Source: PLOWO2-12-38-17 sp963709355
GTDB taxonomy: Bacteria; Planctomycetota; Brocadiia; Brocadiales; Brocadiaceae
Length of the DNA: 64,000 nt
Direction of reading: 5' to 3'
NCBI GenBank assembly: GCA_963709355.1
Contig: CAVPVY010000005.1
Span: 248,001-312,000, forward strand
Shown: in pieces, positions 25,440 through 34,802 of the stretch
How the letters are laid out: each line of letters opens with the position of its first letter
How positions within the stretch are numbered: the first letter of the stretch is position 1
Position numbers and translations under genes: made by a program
Notes under the pieces: generated by a model
Seen by the model: the letters and a program-made list of their open reading frames with translations, nothing else
Told to the model about the DNA's origin: nothing
Databases searched by the model: none

Positions 25440-27488
25440 ATGATTTCGTACGAAACTAAAGATATTCGTACCGCCGTACTACTGGGACATGGTGCTTCAG
25501 GGAAGACTTCACTCATAGAAGCCATGCTTTTCAAAGCTGGCGCAACGACACGCCTTGGTAGTGTTGATGACGGCACTTCCGTCGCCGATTATGACACTGA
25601 CGCAAAGGAGAAAAAGCACACAATTGATTCTTCTATTCTGTACTGCAACTGGAAAGGACATGAGATAAATGTTATTGATACGCCCGGATACCCCGATTTT
25701 ATCCGCGATACTATATCGTCCCTAACCGTAGCGGAAACCGCTCTTATAATAATATCTGCTACAGAGGGTATTCAGGTAAATACAAGAAAGTTTTGGGACT
25801 TTGCATCTCAAAAAGGACTCGGAAAGATAATTGTTATTACGAAACTGGATGGCGAGAATATTGATTTCCAAGAGTTACTCGAATCAATAAAAAATAACTT
25901 TGGTAACTCCTGTGTGCCTTTGAATTTGCCCGTTGGAACAGGGCATGGGTTTAATGGTGTGGTGAACGTTTACAATGTCCCCAATTCTTTGCCCGATGGT
26001 GTTATTGGTGGCGTCAATTCCATACATGGCACACTAATTGAGGCTATTGTTTCAGATGATGATGCATTGATGGAAAAATACCTCGATGGCAAAGAGATAG
26101 ATAAATTAATGTTACAGTCTTGTTTTGTCAAGGCAGTTACGGCCGGACATGTGGTTCCAATCCTTTGTTGTTCCTATAAGAAATTGTTGGGTATTGAAGA
26201 TATCCTTGATACTATATCAAATTTTACTCCGTCTCCTTTGGAAGGGATTAAGAGGGTGGCTGTTGATGTGCAAAGGAATCAGGAAATTACTATAGATGTT
26301 GCGAAAGAAAATTCATTCAGTGCTTTTGTATTTAAATCCGTAATTGACCCATTTGTCGGGAAGTTAAGCTATTTCAGAGTTGTTTCCGGGAAGCTGGACG
26401 GTGAATTGTCGTTTTATAATGTAAAGAATAAGAAGACGGATAAGGTGGGGCATATTTACAGGATTTTTGGAAAGGAACAAAAACCCGTTTCAAAGGCAAT
26501 CCCAGGCGATATCATTGCGGTCTCCAAGCTTGAGGATATGCATATTTCGGATACCATATGCGATTCCAGGCATCTGGTAAGATTTCCTGACATTACATTC
26601 CCGACTCCTATGTATTCGCTGGCGGTGGTGCCGAAGAGTAAGGGGGCTGAAAAAAAGATAAGCGAAAGCCTTCATAAACTTACAGAAGAAGACAAGACAT
26701 TTAAAATTACCCACGATTCCCTGACAAACGAACTTGTTGTTACTGGTATGAGCAGCATGCATTTGCAGGTAATGATTAACAGGCTAAAGCGCCGCTTTGG
26801 AATTGAAGTGGAGACCCATACCCCTAAAATTCCATACAAAGAAACCATTACAACAAATGCACAGTCACAGTATAAACATAAAAAACAAACGGGCGGTCAT
26901 GGTCAGTATGGCGAGGTGCATATCAAGATAGAACCATTGCCAAGGGGGTCTGGATTTGAATTCGTAGATGAAATAGTTGGCGGCACTATTCCGCGTCAGT
27001 ATATTCCTGCAGTTGAGAAGGGAGTAAGGGAGATTATGGGGAAAGGGATATTAATTGGTCATCCAATCGTAGATTTGCGTGTGCGATTACATTATGGTTC
27101 TTATCATGATGTGGATTCTTCTGAGGCGGCATTTAAGATTGCGGCTTCTCACGCATTCCAGGAGGCATTTCACAGTGCAAGACCTGTGCTTATTGAGCCG
27201 ATTGTAACTATTGAGGTTACTATTCCGTCAAAATTTATGGGTGAAATAACGGGAAATCTTTCGAGCCATCGCGGGCATATTAAGGGAATGGATACCATAG
27301 GCGATTTACAGATAGTGAAGGCGACTATTCCAATGGCATCGGTTACAAATTACGAAACGGAGCTCAAATCAATGACAGGTGGGCAGGGGTCGTTTGCGAT
27401 GGAATTTTCACATTATGATATTGTACCTGCACATCTCATGCAATCAATAATTGCACAGTCACACGCCTCACATGTGAAAAAGGAATGA
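25440..27488 (+). CDS. EF-G-like translational GTPase
   Basis: A 682-residue elongation-factor-G-family GTPase of the EF-G-like (FusA2-type) branch. G1 is GHGASGKTS (about 16-24) and G3 is DTPGYPD (about 80-86). G4 reads TKLD (about 134-137) instead of the usual NKxD. Domains II-V follow, including KQTGGHGQYGEVHIKIEP and SKFMGEITGNLSSHRGHI. Such paralogues usually do not replace the main EF-G and their role in translation is poorly defined. The start is an ATG preceded by a GGAGA ribosome binding site. Confidence 0.9.
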   Translation: MISYETKDIRTAVLLGHGASGKTSLIEAMLFKAGATTRLGSVDDGTSVADYDTDAKEKKHTIDSSILYCNWKGHEINVIDTPGYPDFIRDTISSLTVAETALIIISATEGIQVNTRKFWDFASQKGLGKIIVITKLDGENIDFQELLESIKNNFGNSCVPLNLPVGTGHGFNGVVNVYNVPNSLPDGVIGGVNSIHGTLIEAIVSDDDALMEKYLDGKEIDKLMLQSCFVKAVTAGHVVPILCCSYKKLLGIEDILDTISNFTPSPLEGIKRVAVDVQRNQEITIDVAKENSFSAFVFKSVIDPFVGKLSYFRVVSGKLDGELSFYNVKNKKTDKVGHIYRIFGKEQKPVSKAIPGDIIAVSKLEDMHISDTICDSRHLVRFPDITFPTPMYSLAVVPKSKGAEKKISESLHKLTEEDKTFKITHDSLTNELVVTGMSSMHLQVMINRLKRRFGIEVETHTPKIPYKETITTNAQSQYKHKKQTGGHGQYGEVHIKIEPLPRGSGFEFVDEIVGGTIPRQYIPAVEKGVREIMGKGILIGHPIVDLRVRLHYGSYHDVDSSEAAFKIAASHAFQEAFHSARPVLIEPIVTIEVTIPSKFMGEITGNLSSHRGHIKGMDTIGDLQIVKATIPMASVTNYETELKSMTGGQGSFAMEFSHYDIVPAHLMQSIIAQSHASHVKKE

Positions 27489-27586
27489 TAGTCAACGTGT
27501 GAAGTGGAAATTATAATTCGGCAGTCATTTTTAGCTGATAAGAAACAACACAAATATTTTGGAAGTTTAAATATATAGCGTTTTTA

Positions 27587-28084
27587 TTAATGTTTTTCCC
27601 TATCCTTGGCGCAATCACTGACTTCACCTTTAATAAGACCGATGGTGTGTGAAATTACAGGCAGGACAACCGCCAGATTTTCTGCAACGCCTTTAGGGCT
27701 GCCAGGCAGGTTAATGATTAACGTCTCTTTATAAATTCCAGCTACCGCCCTTGAGCCCATTGCCCGTGGTGTGTGTTTTAGCCCTTCCATCCTCATTGCC
27801 TCTGCAAAGCCTGGCAACTCTTTTTCAATAACAGCCCACGTTGCTTCTGGCGTGACATCTCTTGGACCTACGCCAGTGCCACCAGTTGTGATTATAAGCT
27901 CTGCCTTTTGAGCAAATTCAAGCAGCTTTTTAATAATGAGGTCTTTTTCGTCAGGGATAACTTCATAAGCCGTGATGGTTGCATCAATTTCCCTTAGCAT
28001 ATTGCGAATGACTTCACCGCTTTTATCTTCTCTTTCACCCCTGGATCCCTTATCACTGAGTGTTAAGATAGCCACCTGTATCAT
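27587..28084 (-). CDS. mog: MogA/MoaB-type molybdopterin adenylyltransferase
   Basis: A 165-residue protein of the MoCF-binding family. VAILTLSDKGSRGEREDKSG starts the domain, followed by LIITTGGTGVGPRDVTPEAT and INLPGSPKGVAENL. It adenylates molybdopterin before metal insertion, so it implies molybdenum or tungsten enzymes in this organism. Its ATG overlaps the stop of the upstream MOSC gene by 4 bases, so the two are coupled. The pairing of Mog with MOSC is common. Confidence 0.9.
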   Translation of the reverse strand: MIQVAILTLSDKGSRGEREDKSGEVIRNMLREIDATITAYEVIPDEKDLIIKKLLEFAQKAELIITTGGTGVGPRDVTPEATWAVIEKELPGFAEAMRMEGLKHTPRAMGSRAVAGIYKETLIINLPGSPKGVAENLAVVLPVISHTIGLIKGEVSDCAKDREKH

Positions 28085-28536
28085 ACCTTTACCACAGCAT
28101 CCTTTTCGAGTATTGTGATCTCATCTCCTGTTTTAATTGTGCCGCCTTTAATAATTTCTGCAAAGATACCCTCTCTTGGCATTATGCAATCCCCGGCTTT
28201 ATAATAGATTGCACAACGGTCATGACAAAGTTTACCTATCTGGGTAACTTTCATAATTATATTATTGCCAATTTTCAGTATAGTTCCGACAGGAAGTGAT
28301 TTTAATTCTACGCCTTCCGTTACAATATTCTCTCCGAAATCACCGTCTTTTATATTTACGCCCTTTTGGCGTATAATATCGGCGCTTTCTCTTGCAAGAA
28401 GGCTAACCTGACGGTGCCATTTCCCTGCATGCGCATCGCTTTCTAAGCCGAAGTGTTTAATCAGGTTACAAGAACCGACATTATGTTTTTGCGTGCCTTT
28501 CTTTTCGCTTATACAGACGGCGACTACTTTTGCCAT
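28081..28536 (-). CDS. MOSC domain protein
   Basis: A 151-residue stand-alone MOSC domain, the fold found at the C-terminus of molybdenum cofactor sulfurases and in YiiM. Typical parts are SDAHAGKWHRQVSLLARES, GDFGENIVTEG, GTILKIG and TQIGKLCHDRCAIYYKAGDC. The latter holds the conserved Cys region. It probably has a role in molybdenum-cofactor sulfur transfer or detoxification. It is coupled to mog downstream. Confidence 0.9.
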   Translation of the reverse strand: MAKVVAVCISEKKGTQKHNVGSCNLIKHFGLESDAHAGKWHRQVSLLARESADIIRQKGVNIKDGDFGENIVTEGVELKSLPVGTILKIGNNIIMKVTQIGKLCHDRCAIYYKAGDCIMPREGIFAEIIKGGTIKTGDEITILEKDAVVKV

Positions 28537-28745
28537 AGATTAGTTTTATATTAATGTTTTTTGCCAGATTTGAAGAAATAATACTTTTGTAAGTAGAGTT
28601 TGAGTTTAGCAGTGTATGTTTATATAGTCAAGTAATAACATATTTAGAATCGGTTATAAATTACTTGTTTTTTTACGTTAATATGTTTAAAATTCATAAA
28701 CTTTTTACAACGGGTATCATATTTGTTTTGAAAGGTGATATTTAA

Positions 28746-30092
28746 ATGACAGGTGAGCATTCAGATTTAGCAATTATTAATCGCGCAAAAGAAGATAACG
28801 TAAAACTTGTACAACTACAGTTTACGGATATAAACGGTAATATCAAGGCAGTTACCATTCCTTTGGAGAGGTTCCCAGAGGCAATAGAAAAGGGAATCTG
28901 GTTTGACGGTTCTTCTATAGAGGGCTTTACTAGAATCTGTGAGAGCGATATGTACCTGAAACCAGATACAAGTACATATGCGCTCCTCCCATGGGAGAGC
29001 GAAGAGGCGACTGCAAGGTTGTTTTGCGATGTCTATATGCCTGATGGTTCCCCCTTTGAGGGAGACCCAAGGTATATTCTAAAAAGGGCGATAAGGAAAG
29101 CCTGCGAGATGAATTTTGAATATAATGTGGGACCGGAACTTGAATTTTTTCTATTTAAACCAAAGAATGATGGGCAGGTAGAGCCCACGCCGCACGATGT
29201 TGGAAGTTATTTTGACTTTTCTCCAAGAGACCTTGCCGGAAACGTAAGAAGGGATATTATTTTTACGCTGGAGAAGATGGGGCTAAATGTTGAAATGAGC
29301 CATCACGAGGTAGCCCCTGGTCAGCATGAGATAGATTTCAGATACGCCGAGGCGCTCAAGACGGCAGAGAACGCATTAACCTTCAAGCAGGTGGTAAAGT
29401 CTATTGCTCATAATCATGATTTGTATGCCACATTTATGCCCAAACCAATTTTTGGTATATGCGGCAGCGGTATGCATTGCCACCAGAGCTTTTTTGATAT
29501 AAAAACACGAAAGAATATCTTTTTTGATGATAAGGATGAATACAAACTTAGTAAAATAGCCAGACAATTCGTTGCAGGTCAACTGCAACATGTGCGGGCG
29601 ATGAGTGCAATTCTGTCTCCGACGGTAAATTCTTATAAGAGACTGGTGCCAGGATATGAAGCTCCTGTGTATATTTGCTGGGGGCAGAAAAATCGTTCTG
29701 CATTAATTCGAATACCAAGATATTCACCCGGCAGGGAGAAGGCAACAAGGGCAGAATTGAGGTGTCCGGATCCGAGTAATAATCCGTATCTGGCTTTAGC
29801 TGTTATGTTAGAGGCTGGACTGGATGGTATTAAAAGGGGGCTGACGCCGCCAGACCCGGTTGAAGAGAATGTTTACGAATTCAATAAGGATGAATTAGCA
29901 TACAGAAACATTGCTACCTTACCAGGCTCGCTGGGTGAGGCAATTGAGGAATTAAAGAAAAACAAGTTAATGGAACAGACACTGGGCTCGCATACGTATC
30001 AGGTATATATACACGCCAAAGTAGCTGAATGGGATGAGTACAGAATTCAGGTAACCGAATGGGAGCATAAAAAGTATTTTGAGATAACTTAA
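28746..30092 (+). CDS. glnA: Glutamine synthetase type I
   Basis: ATP-dependent amidation of glutamate, the main route of ammonium assimilation. It has 448 residues, the shorter GSI form seen in many Gram-positives and archaea. Motifs include WFDGSSIEGF, NVGPELEFFLFKP, GSGMHCHQS, NSYKRLVPGYEAP and NRSALIRIPR. A Tyr in NVYEFNKDE occupies the place of the adenylylated Tyr of E. coli GlnA, but the context (NLYDLP) is not kept, so regulation by adenylylation is doubtful. An AAAGGTG ribosome binding site precedes the ATG. Confidence 0.96.
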   Translation: MTGEHSDLAIINRAKEDNVKLVQLQFTDINGNIKAVTIPLERFPEAIEKGIWFDGSSIEGFTRICESDMYLKPDTSTYALLPWESEEATARLFCDVYMPDGSPFEGDPRYILKRAIRKACEMNFEYNVGPELEFFLFKPKNDGQVEPTPHDVGSYFDFSPRDLAGNVRRDIIFTLEKMGLNVEMSHHEVAPGQHEIDFRYAEALKTAENALTFKQVVKSIAHNHDLYATFMPKPIFGICGSGMHCHQSFFDIKTRKNIFFDDKDEYKLSKIARQFVAGQLQHVRAMSAILSPTVNSYKRLVPGYEAPVYICWGQKNRSALIRIPRYSPGREKATRAELRCPDPSNNPYLALAVMLEAGLDGIKRGLTPPDPVEENVYEFNKDELAYRNIATLPGSLGEAIEELKKNKLMEQTLGSHTYQVYIHAKVAEWDEYRIQVTEWEHKKYFEIT

Positions 30093-30237
30093 CAGCCTTA
30101 GTAGGTTTAATTATATATTAGAGTTAAACGCTTTCTAAAAATCTAATTGTTTTTAAAGTACACAGGTTGTTTAGGAATATGCGGCTTCTTGTGTTTGTGG
30201 GTGTGGTTGAGTGTTTAAACCTATTAAGAGGCTATTT

Positions 30238-31029
30238 ATGGAAATAGGCAATATTTTCCGACATTTATTAATTCATAATGAGGCATTTGTAAAAAGCACA
30301 GAAGAGACAAAATTTTTAGCATATAGATCACATCAGAGTCCGTACATTACACTTCTTACGTGTGCAGATTCAAGAGTATATGGGTGTATTCTTGGGGATG
30401 GATCTTTTTAATAAAGTATTTATAGTAAGAAATGCCGGAAATCAGGTGGAAATTAATAGAGGGTTAATAGAATTTGCGCTTTATGTGCTTTATACCCCTG
30501 TTATGCTTGTGTCGGGCATACAGATTGTGGTGCTGTAAAGCTTGCCACACATGCATGTATAACTAAATCCAAAGAGATTATTAATCTAGCAAAGTCATTT
30601 GATAAACTAATAGAGACAGACTTTTCATCAGTCAGCCGAGAAATAAAGTCTGAAATACCCCCATTAGCCATTCCTATTGAAAGTGGGGATACCTGATTTG
30701 AGTAAGATTCAAAACGAAATGAAAGAGCTTGCTTTTCTAAGCCAGAGAAACGTTGATTCTCAGATAGAAAATGCCTAAAATACTTTGGTGACAGGGTACG
30801 GGAAGGCGGATTAATAATTATTTGGGGAATTTATGACTTTGTAAGTGAGTATTCAAAGCAACTTGTAAGGATTTTGATAGCAAATATTAATGGAGTTATC
30901 AATCCCATAGACCTTCAGGATAAAGCAAGGGCTGTTGTTAAGAGGATACCAAATTATGATGAAACAAGCGAGGAATTTAAAGTAGTTAGCAAATTAATTA
31001 ATGAAAAGGTAACTCGAATAATGGTTTAG
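30238..31029 (+). pseudogene. Beta-carbonic anhydrase-like protein with four frameshifts
   Basis: Interconverts CO2 and bicarbonate when intact. The ATG at 30238 has AGAGG upstream. The first piece ends in the zinc motif TCADSRVYGCILG. Corrected by four single-base changes the frame reads on: extra G in 30394-30397 giving MDLFNKVFIVRNAGNQVEIN; missing C near 30517 giving SGHTDCGAVKL (the His/Cys zinc ligands); extra G in 30684-30687; missing T near 30767. The restored protein is about 264 residues, with an unusual C-terminal part (DRVREGGLIIIWGIYDFV and beyond). It is either a real pseudogene or a stretch of poor sequence. It neighbours a SulP transporter gene. Confidence 0.8.
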
Positions 31030-31037
31030 GTTTTATT

Positions 31038-31847
31038 ATGAATAGCAAGTGTGTATCAAAAGAGAATCCGTGTAGTATAAATTTTGCTGAGAATGAATGT
31101 TCAGACGGAATGTGTTGTTTTACATGCGTTATTCCACCTGACAATGCTCATATTGGTTTCTTTAAAGCGCTTTGGAAGAGCGGAACTGGTGCATCATGTA
31201 TAAAACTATTAGTTATGAGCGAGGGTTACAAAAACGAATTATACGATTCATGCAAGTTTCTAGACTTTTTGATTTATAAAAACGGTGCAGATTCAGATTT
31301 AAAGATGGATTTGCGTTGTTGCGTTTATGGGAGTCGTCCCAAGCAGTGTGCTGATTATCCTGACAGGGCAGGAGAATCTTTATACAATAAAATTAGTGGT
31401 CCGTGTATTTTTAATGAGTATACTGCGCCCAGTACTTATAAGAAACTTGTATATAAGAGAGAGTGGCTAGCCTACTATGCAATTCAGGACAATATTGATA
31501 TTTTGAGTAACATATTTGTTAATCTGGATGCAAGCGCTGGAAGGGAACTTTTATTAAAAGCGAATGGTGTTTATATAGCAAAGATCTCTGTTGGGAATAC
31601 TGAAGAGGATTATGTACTTATTCCAATTAATAAACAGGTGCAGAATGTTTTATATATGTCTGAAAAACATCAGCCAATTATTTCAATACGACAGGCATAT
31701 GAAAGGTGGGAAGAGAAGATACAGAAGAACCTTCAGAATCATTATGGAAAGGATTGGGAGACGAGGCTTAAAAGTGCCGTAGAAATGGAGGAAAAAGATG
31801 CTGGTAAAAGATGTAATGAAGACGCAGCTTGTAACACTAAATGCTGA
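31038..31847 (+). CDS. Cysteine-rich protein (possible YkgJ-like cluster)
   Basis: A 269-residue soluble protein. The first 30 residues hold six Cys (5, 12, 21, 26, 27, 30), and RCCVYGSRPKQCADYP lies near residue 93, reminiscent of YkgJ-type Fe-S or zinc clusters. I do not recognise the family with certainty. The end overlaps the CBS gene by 50 bases, which is long, and the last residues (DAGKRCNEDAACNTKC) are out of keeping with the rest. A single indel near 31790 would end the protein earlier, so the true C-terminus is uncertain. It is in a plus-strand group with the carbonic anhydrase and CBS genes. Confidence 0.65.
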   Translation: MNSKCVSKENPCSINFAENECSDGMCCFTCVIPPDNAHIGFFKALWKSGTGASCIKLLVMSEGYKNELYDSCKFLDFLIYKNGADSDLKMDLRCCVYGSRPKQCADYPDRAGESLYNKISGPCIFNEYTAPSTYKKLVYKREWLAYYAIQDNIDILSNIFVNLDASAGRELLLKANGVYIAKISVGNTEEDYVLIPINKQVQNVLYMSEKHQPIISIRQAYERWEEKIQKNLQNHYGKDWETRLKSAVEMEEKDAGKRCNEDAACNTKC

Positions 31848-32214
31848 TTCAAAACTTGGGTTTGCTGAGGATATTATGTACCTCGGCAGAATAAGGCATT
31901 TACCTGTCGTAAGGGGAGATTGCCTCGTTGGCATTTTAACGCAGAGAGACTTGTATAAATCATCGTTAACTTCTATGCTTACTAACTGGAAGGAAAACAA
32001 AGAATTCCTTGATTCTATCCAGGTTTCTGAGGTAATGACAAAGAATGTGACAACCATTTCGCCTGAGGAGACGGTTGAGAATGCTGCCCAGATTATGATA
32101 GATAAGAAGGTTGGGTGTCTTCCGGTTGTAAAGGACAAAAACAAATTGGTAGGCTTGATTACCGAGACAGATGTGTTACAATATTTCGTTAATGAGAATA
32201 AAAAAAACCAATAG
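31798..32214 (+). CDS. CBS-pair domain protein
   Basis: A 138-residue protein made of two CBS domains. The first is VKDVMKTQLVTLNADSKLGF to GILTQRDLYKSSL. The second is VSEVMTKNVTTISPEETVENA to KLVGLITETDVLQYF. CBS pairs bind adenine nucleotides or SAM and regulate partner proteins; with no fused domain the partner is unknown. GGAGG lies about 7 bases before the ATG, firmly supporting this start even though it is inside the preceding frame. Confidence 0.92.
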   Translation: MLVKDVMKTQLVTLNADSKLGFAEDIMYLGRIRHLPVVRGDCLVGILTQRDLYKSSLTSMLTNWKENKEFLDSIQVSEVMTKNVTTISPEETVENAAQIMIDKKVGCLPVVKDKNKLVGLITETDVLQYFVNENKKNQ

Positions 32215-32245
32215 TTATATTTTAAAAAGGATAAAGGAGTTTTAA

Positions 32246-32470
32246 ATGTGCGATGTTGGCGGACATATTAGCAGTGACCTTATTACGTGGCAGTGTGCGT
32301 GTTGTGGTGATGCAATAAAGGATTCAGCCAATAAAAATGAAGGGCTTTGTGATATAGGAATATGTTCATCATGTCGTAATACCCCCGATGATTGGATGGA
32401 TTTTGTTAAAGAAGAATGGGAAGAAGGTGTTTGCAGTGATTGTATATCACCGTGCAGTCTCAAAAGGTAA
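32246..32470 (+). CDS. Small cysteine-rich protein
   Basis: A 74-residue protein with ten Cys (2, 17, 19, 20, 35, 40, 43, 63, 66, 70). The spacing CAC-C, CxxxxCxxC and CxxCxxxC suggests one or two zinc or Fe-S sites. AAGGAG precedes the ATG at good spacing, and the gene follows the CBS gene on the same strand, so I consider it real. The family is not recognised. Confidence 0.6.
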   Translation: MCDVGGHISSDLITWQCACCGDAIKDSANKNEGLCDIGICSSCRNTPDDWMDFVKEEWEEGVCSDCISPCSLKR

Positions 32471-32516
32471 TATCTTTATTTGTGGTTATATAATAAAGTT
32501 TTAATGGTAGTAAAAA

Positions 32517-32750
32517 ATGATTTCAAGACGTGTGTTTATACATGGTGCTTGTGGATACGAACTTGGCGCACTGTCTATAGGAAGCTATAATTATATATTA
32601 GAACCTCACTGGATTGAAGTAAAGAATGTCAGCATAGAAATTAATGGACTACCTGAGCGGTTTGAAGGTATGACCATCGCACAACTCTCAGACATACATC
32701 ATGATGCAAATTACGTTCCAAGGGAATTTTTTAGAAAGTGCATTCGTTAA
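32517..32750 (+). pseudogene. Truncated metallophosphoesterase (YaeI-like)
   Basis: The first 77 residues of a Tat/membrane-targeted metallophosphoesterase. RRVFIHGACGYELGALSIGS resembles a signal with the RR pair. It is followed by LEPHWIEVKNVSIEINGLPE and the first metal motif AQLSDIHHD. The reading frame then ends, and none of the remaining motifs (GDxxD, GNHD, GHTH) is found before the SulP gene starts about 80 bp later. It is a remnant, probably a deletion at the junction with SulP. Confidence 0.7.
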
Positions 32751-32831
32751 GTTAATTTCCTCTCAGCAACATCTTTGTTAAGAAGATGTTCTTGCATTGT
32801 TAATTATTTTTACAATATTAAATGGAGGTAT

Positions 32832-34802
32832 ATGTCAGTGTCTGATTTGAAGGCTGACAGGCAAATTCCAAAAGGTGATTTTGCCGGCCTAATCAAGAAT
32901 ATCCGGTATGACGTTAATGCGGGATTCCTGGTTTTTTTAATTGCGCTTCCTTTGTGTTTAGGAATTTCGTTAGCCTGTGGTTATCCTGCAATTGCAGGTA
33001 TATTCACGGCAATAATTGGTTCGACAATCGCAACATTTATCAGCAATTCTGAATTATCCATAAAAGGACCGGCGGCTGGATTGATCGTAATTGCTATTGG
33101 AGCCATAACTGATTTTGGATATACCGGCGGGCGAGATCCGGAAGCTGATTTTCAGGCTTATCGGCTTGCTCTGGGAGTAGGTGTTGCAGCTGGCTGCATC
33201 CAAATCTTGTTCAGCCTGCTTCGGGTTGGTTCATTTGGAGATTTTTTTCCTTTATCAGCCGTACACGGGATGCTGGCCGCAATTGGCATAATTATTATAC
33301 TTAAGCAATTTCCTATTACAGTGGGCGGCCATGTAGAAGGTGAACCCTTTAAGCTGATTGCCCATATTCCTTCCACAATAGCGAATCTGAATCCAAAAAT
33401 TGCAATTATAGGTTTTGGTAGTTTAATAATTATGTTTGGCCTTTCACTGATAAAACACAAGCATAAAATTTTCCAACGGATACCGGCCCCTATATTTGTC
33501 CTGTTTTTCGCTGTACCACTTGGATTGCATTTTAATCTTTCACATGAACATACTTATACTTTCGGAATACATGAACGTGATTATGCTTTCGGAATACATG
33601 AATATATATTGGGAGAATGGTCTCTGGTTAATGTTCCTAGTAACATATTCATGGCAATCACCTATCCTGACTTTTCTTCACTAAACTCAATAGCCGGATG
33701 GAAGTGGGTGATAATGTTTGCACTAATAGGAAGTATTGAATCTCTGCTAAGTGCCAAAGCAATAGATATTATTGACCCGTGGAAACGAAAGACAAATCTG
33801 GATCGTGATTTACTTGCTGTTGGGGTTGGAAACACTATCTGTGCATTTATTGGCGGACTACCAATGATATCAGAGATCGTGCGTAGTAAAGCAAACTTAG
33901 ATAATGGTGCGCGTACACGTTTTTCGAACATGTTTCATGGAATCTTCCTGCTGTTGTGTGTCGCTTTGGTGCCATTTCTCCTCCACAGGATCCCATTATC
34001 AGCCCTGGCAGCTATGCTTGTATATGTCGGTTTTCAGTTAACCGCTCCACGAGAGTATGCCCACACATACAGGGTGGGTGTAGAGCAGTTAATTATATTT
34101 GTTGCAACGGTAATAGCTGTATTGGCAACTGACCTGATTATTGGTATTGCCATTGGTATTGGAGTAAATTTTTTAATAAATTTAATCAATGGCGTACCGA
34201 TACGTTCTATGTTCAAACCATATTTAGACGTTAAAATTCGTGATAATAATACGCTAACTATTATGGTCAGAGATTCAGCCGTCTTCAGCAATTGGATCCC
34301 ATTCAAAACGAAAATAGAGCAATTAGGTCTTGTTCAAGGCAATAATGTGATTATAAATATGAGTAATGTGAAGTTTGTTGACCATAGCGTAATGGAAAAG
34401 CTACACGAATTAGAACGAGAATTTGAACAAAACAATTTTACACTACAAGTGGTAGGCTTGGGAGGTCATAAAAAATCTTCCGACCATCCAGCCTCTTCGC
34501 GTATGCTTGATAGAGAATTGATTATGAGGAAGCGTGTTACAATCATTGCAGATTCTTCTCTTCTGGCTCAACTTAAAAAAGATTTCAGTAGTCTTGGGAT
34601 AGCCCAATTTATGACAGTAAAACCTGTGGAAAGGTTAACAGAAACATCACCATCTGCAGCTTCGTTGATTCGGATAGAAGCTCTGCTTCGAACTGAGAAA
34701 ACTGAAGAGCTTTTTGAATATCTTCGTGAACAAATTTTACAAAAGTACACTGCCACTATTGTATGCGTTGAAGATATTGAGGAAGTCTTGCCTTACAAAT
34801 AA
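32832..34802 (+). CDS. SulP-family anion transporter with STAS domain
   Basis: A membrane transporter of about 656 residues. The ATG at 32832 is chosen because GGAGG lies 4 bases upstream; an earlier ATG at 32775 adds only unconserved residues. The SulP core covers about 15-440, including FLIALPLCLGISLACGYPA, SIKGPAAGLIVIAIGAI and IGSIESLLSAKAID. A STAS domain (about 465-555, NVIINMSNVKFVDHSVMEKL) and an extra C-terminal segment of about 110 residues follow. SulP proteins carry sulfate, bicarbonate or other anions. The carbonic anhydrase genes nearby make bicarbonate (BicA-like) plausible but not proven. Confidence 0.88.
   Translation: MSVSDLKADRQIPKGDFAGLIKNIRYDVNAGFLVFLIALPLCLGISLACGYPAIAGIFTAIIGSTIATFISNSELSIKGPAAGLIVIAIGAITDFGYTGGRDPEADFQAYRLALGVGVAAGCIQILFSLLRVGSFGDFFPLSAVHGMLAAIGIIIILKQFPITVGGHVEGEPFKLIAHIPSTIANLNPKIAIIGFGSLIIMFGLSLIKHKHKIFQRIPAPIFVLFFAVPLGLHFNLSHEHTYTFGIHERDYAFGIHEYILGEWSLVNVPSNIFMAITYPDFSSLNSIAGWKWVIMFALIGSIESLLSAKAIDIIDPWKRKTNLDRDLLAVGVGNTICAFIGGLPMISEIVRSKANLDNGARTRFSNMFHGIFLLLCVALVPFLLHRIPLSALAAMLVYVGFQLTAPREYAHTYRVGVEQLIIFVATVIAVLATDLIIGIAIGIGVNFLINLINGVPIRSMFKPYLDVKIRDNNTLTIMVRDSAVFSNWIPFKTKIEQLGLVQGNNVIINMSNVKFVDHSVMEKLHELEREFEQNNFTLQVVGLGGHKKSSDHPASSRMLDRELIMRKRVTIIADSSLLAQLKKDFSSLGIAQFMTVKPVERLTETSPSAASLIRIEALLRTEKTEELFEYLREQILQKYTATIVCVEDIEEVLPYK
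33559..33602 (+). repeat. 27-bp tandem duplication inside the SulP gene
   Basis: CTTTCGGAATACATGAA occurs at 33559-33575 and again at 33586-33602, a period of 27 bases. It yields the repeated peptide FGIHERDY/FGIHEYI in an extramembrane loop. It is in frame and probably a recent slippage product. Confidence 0.75.
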
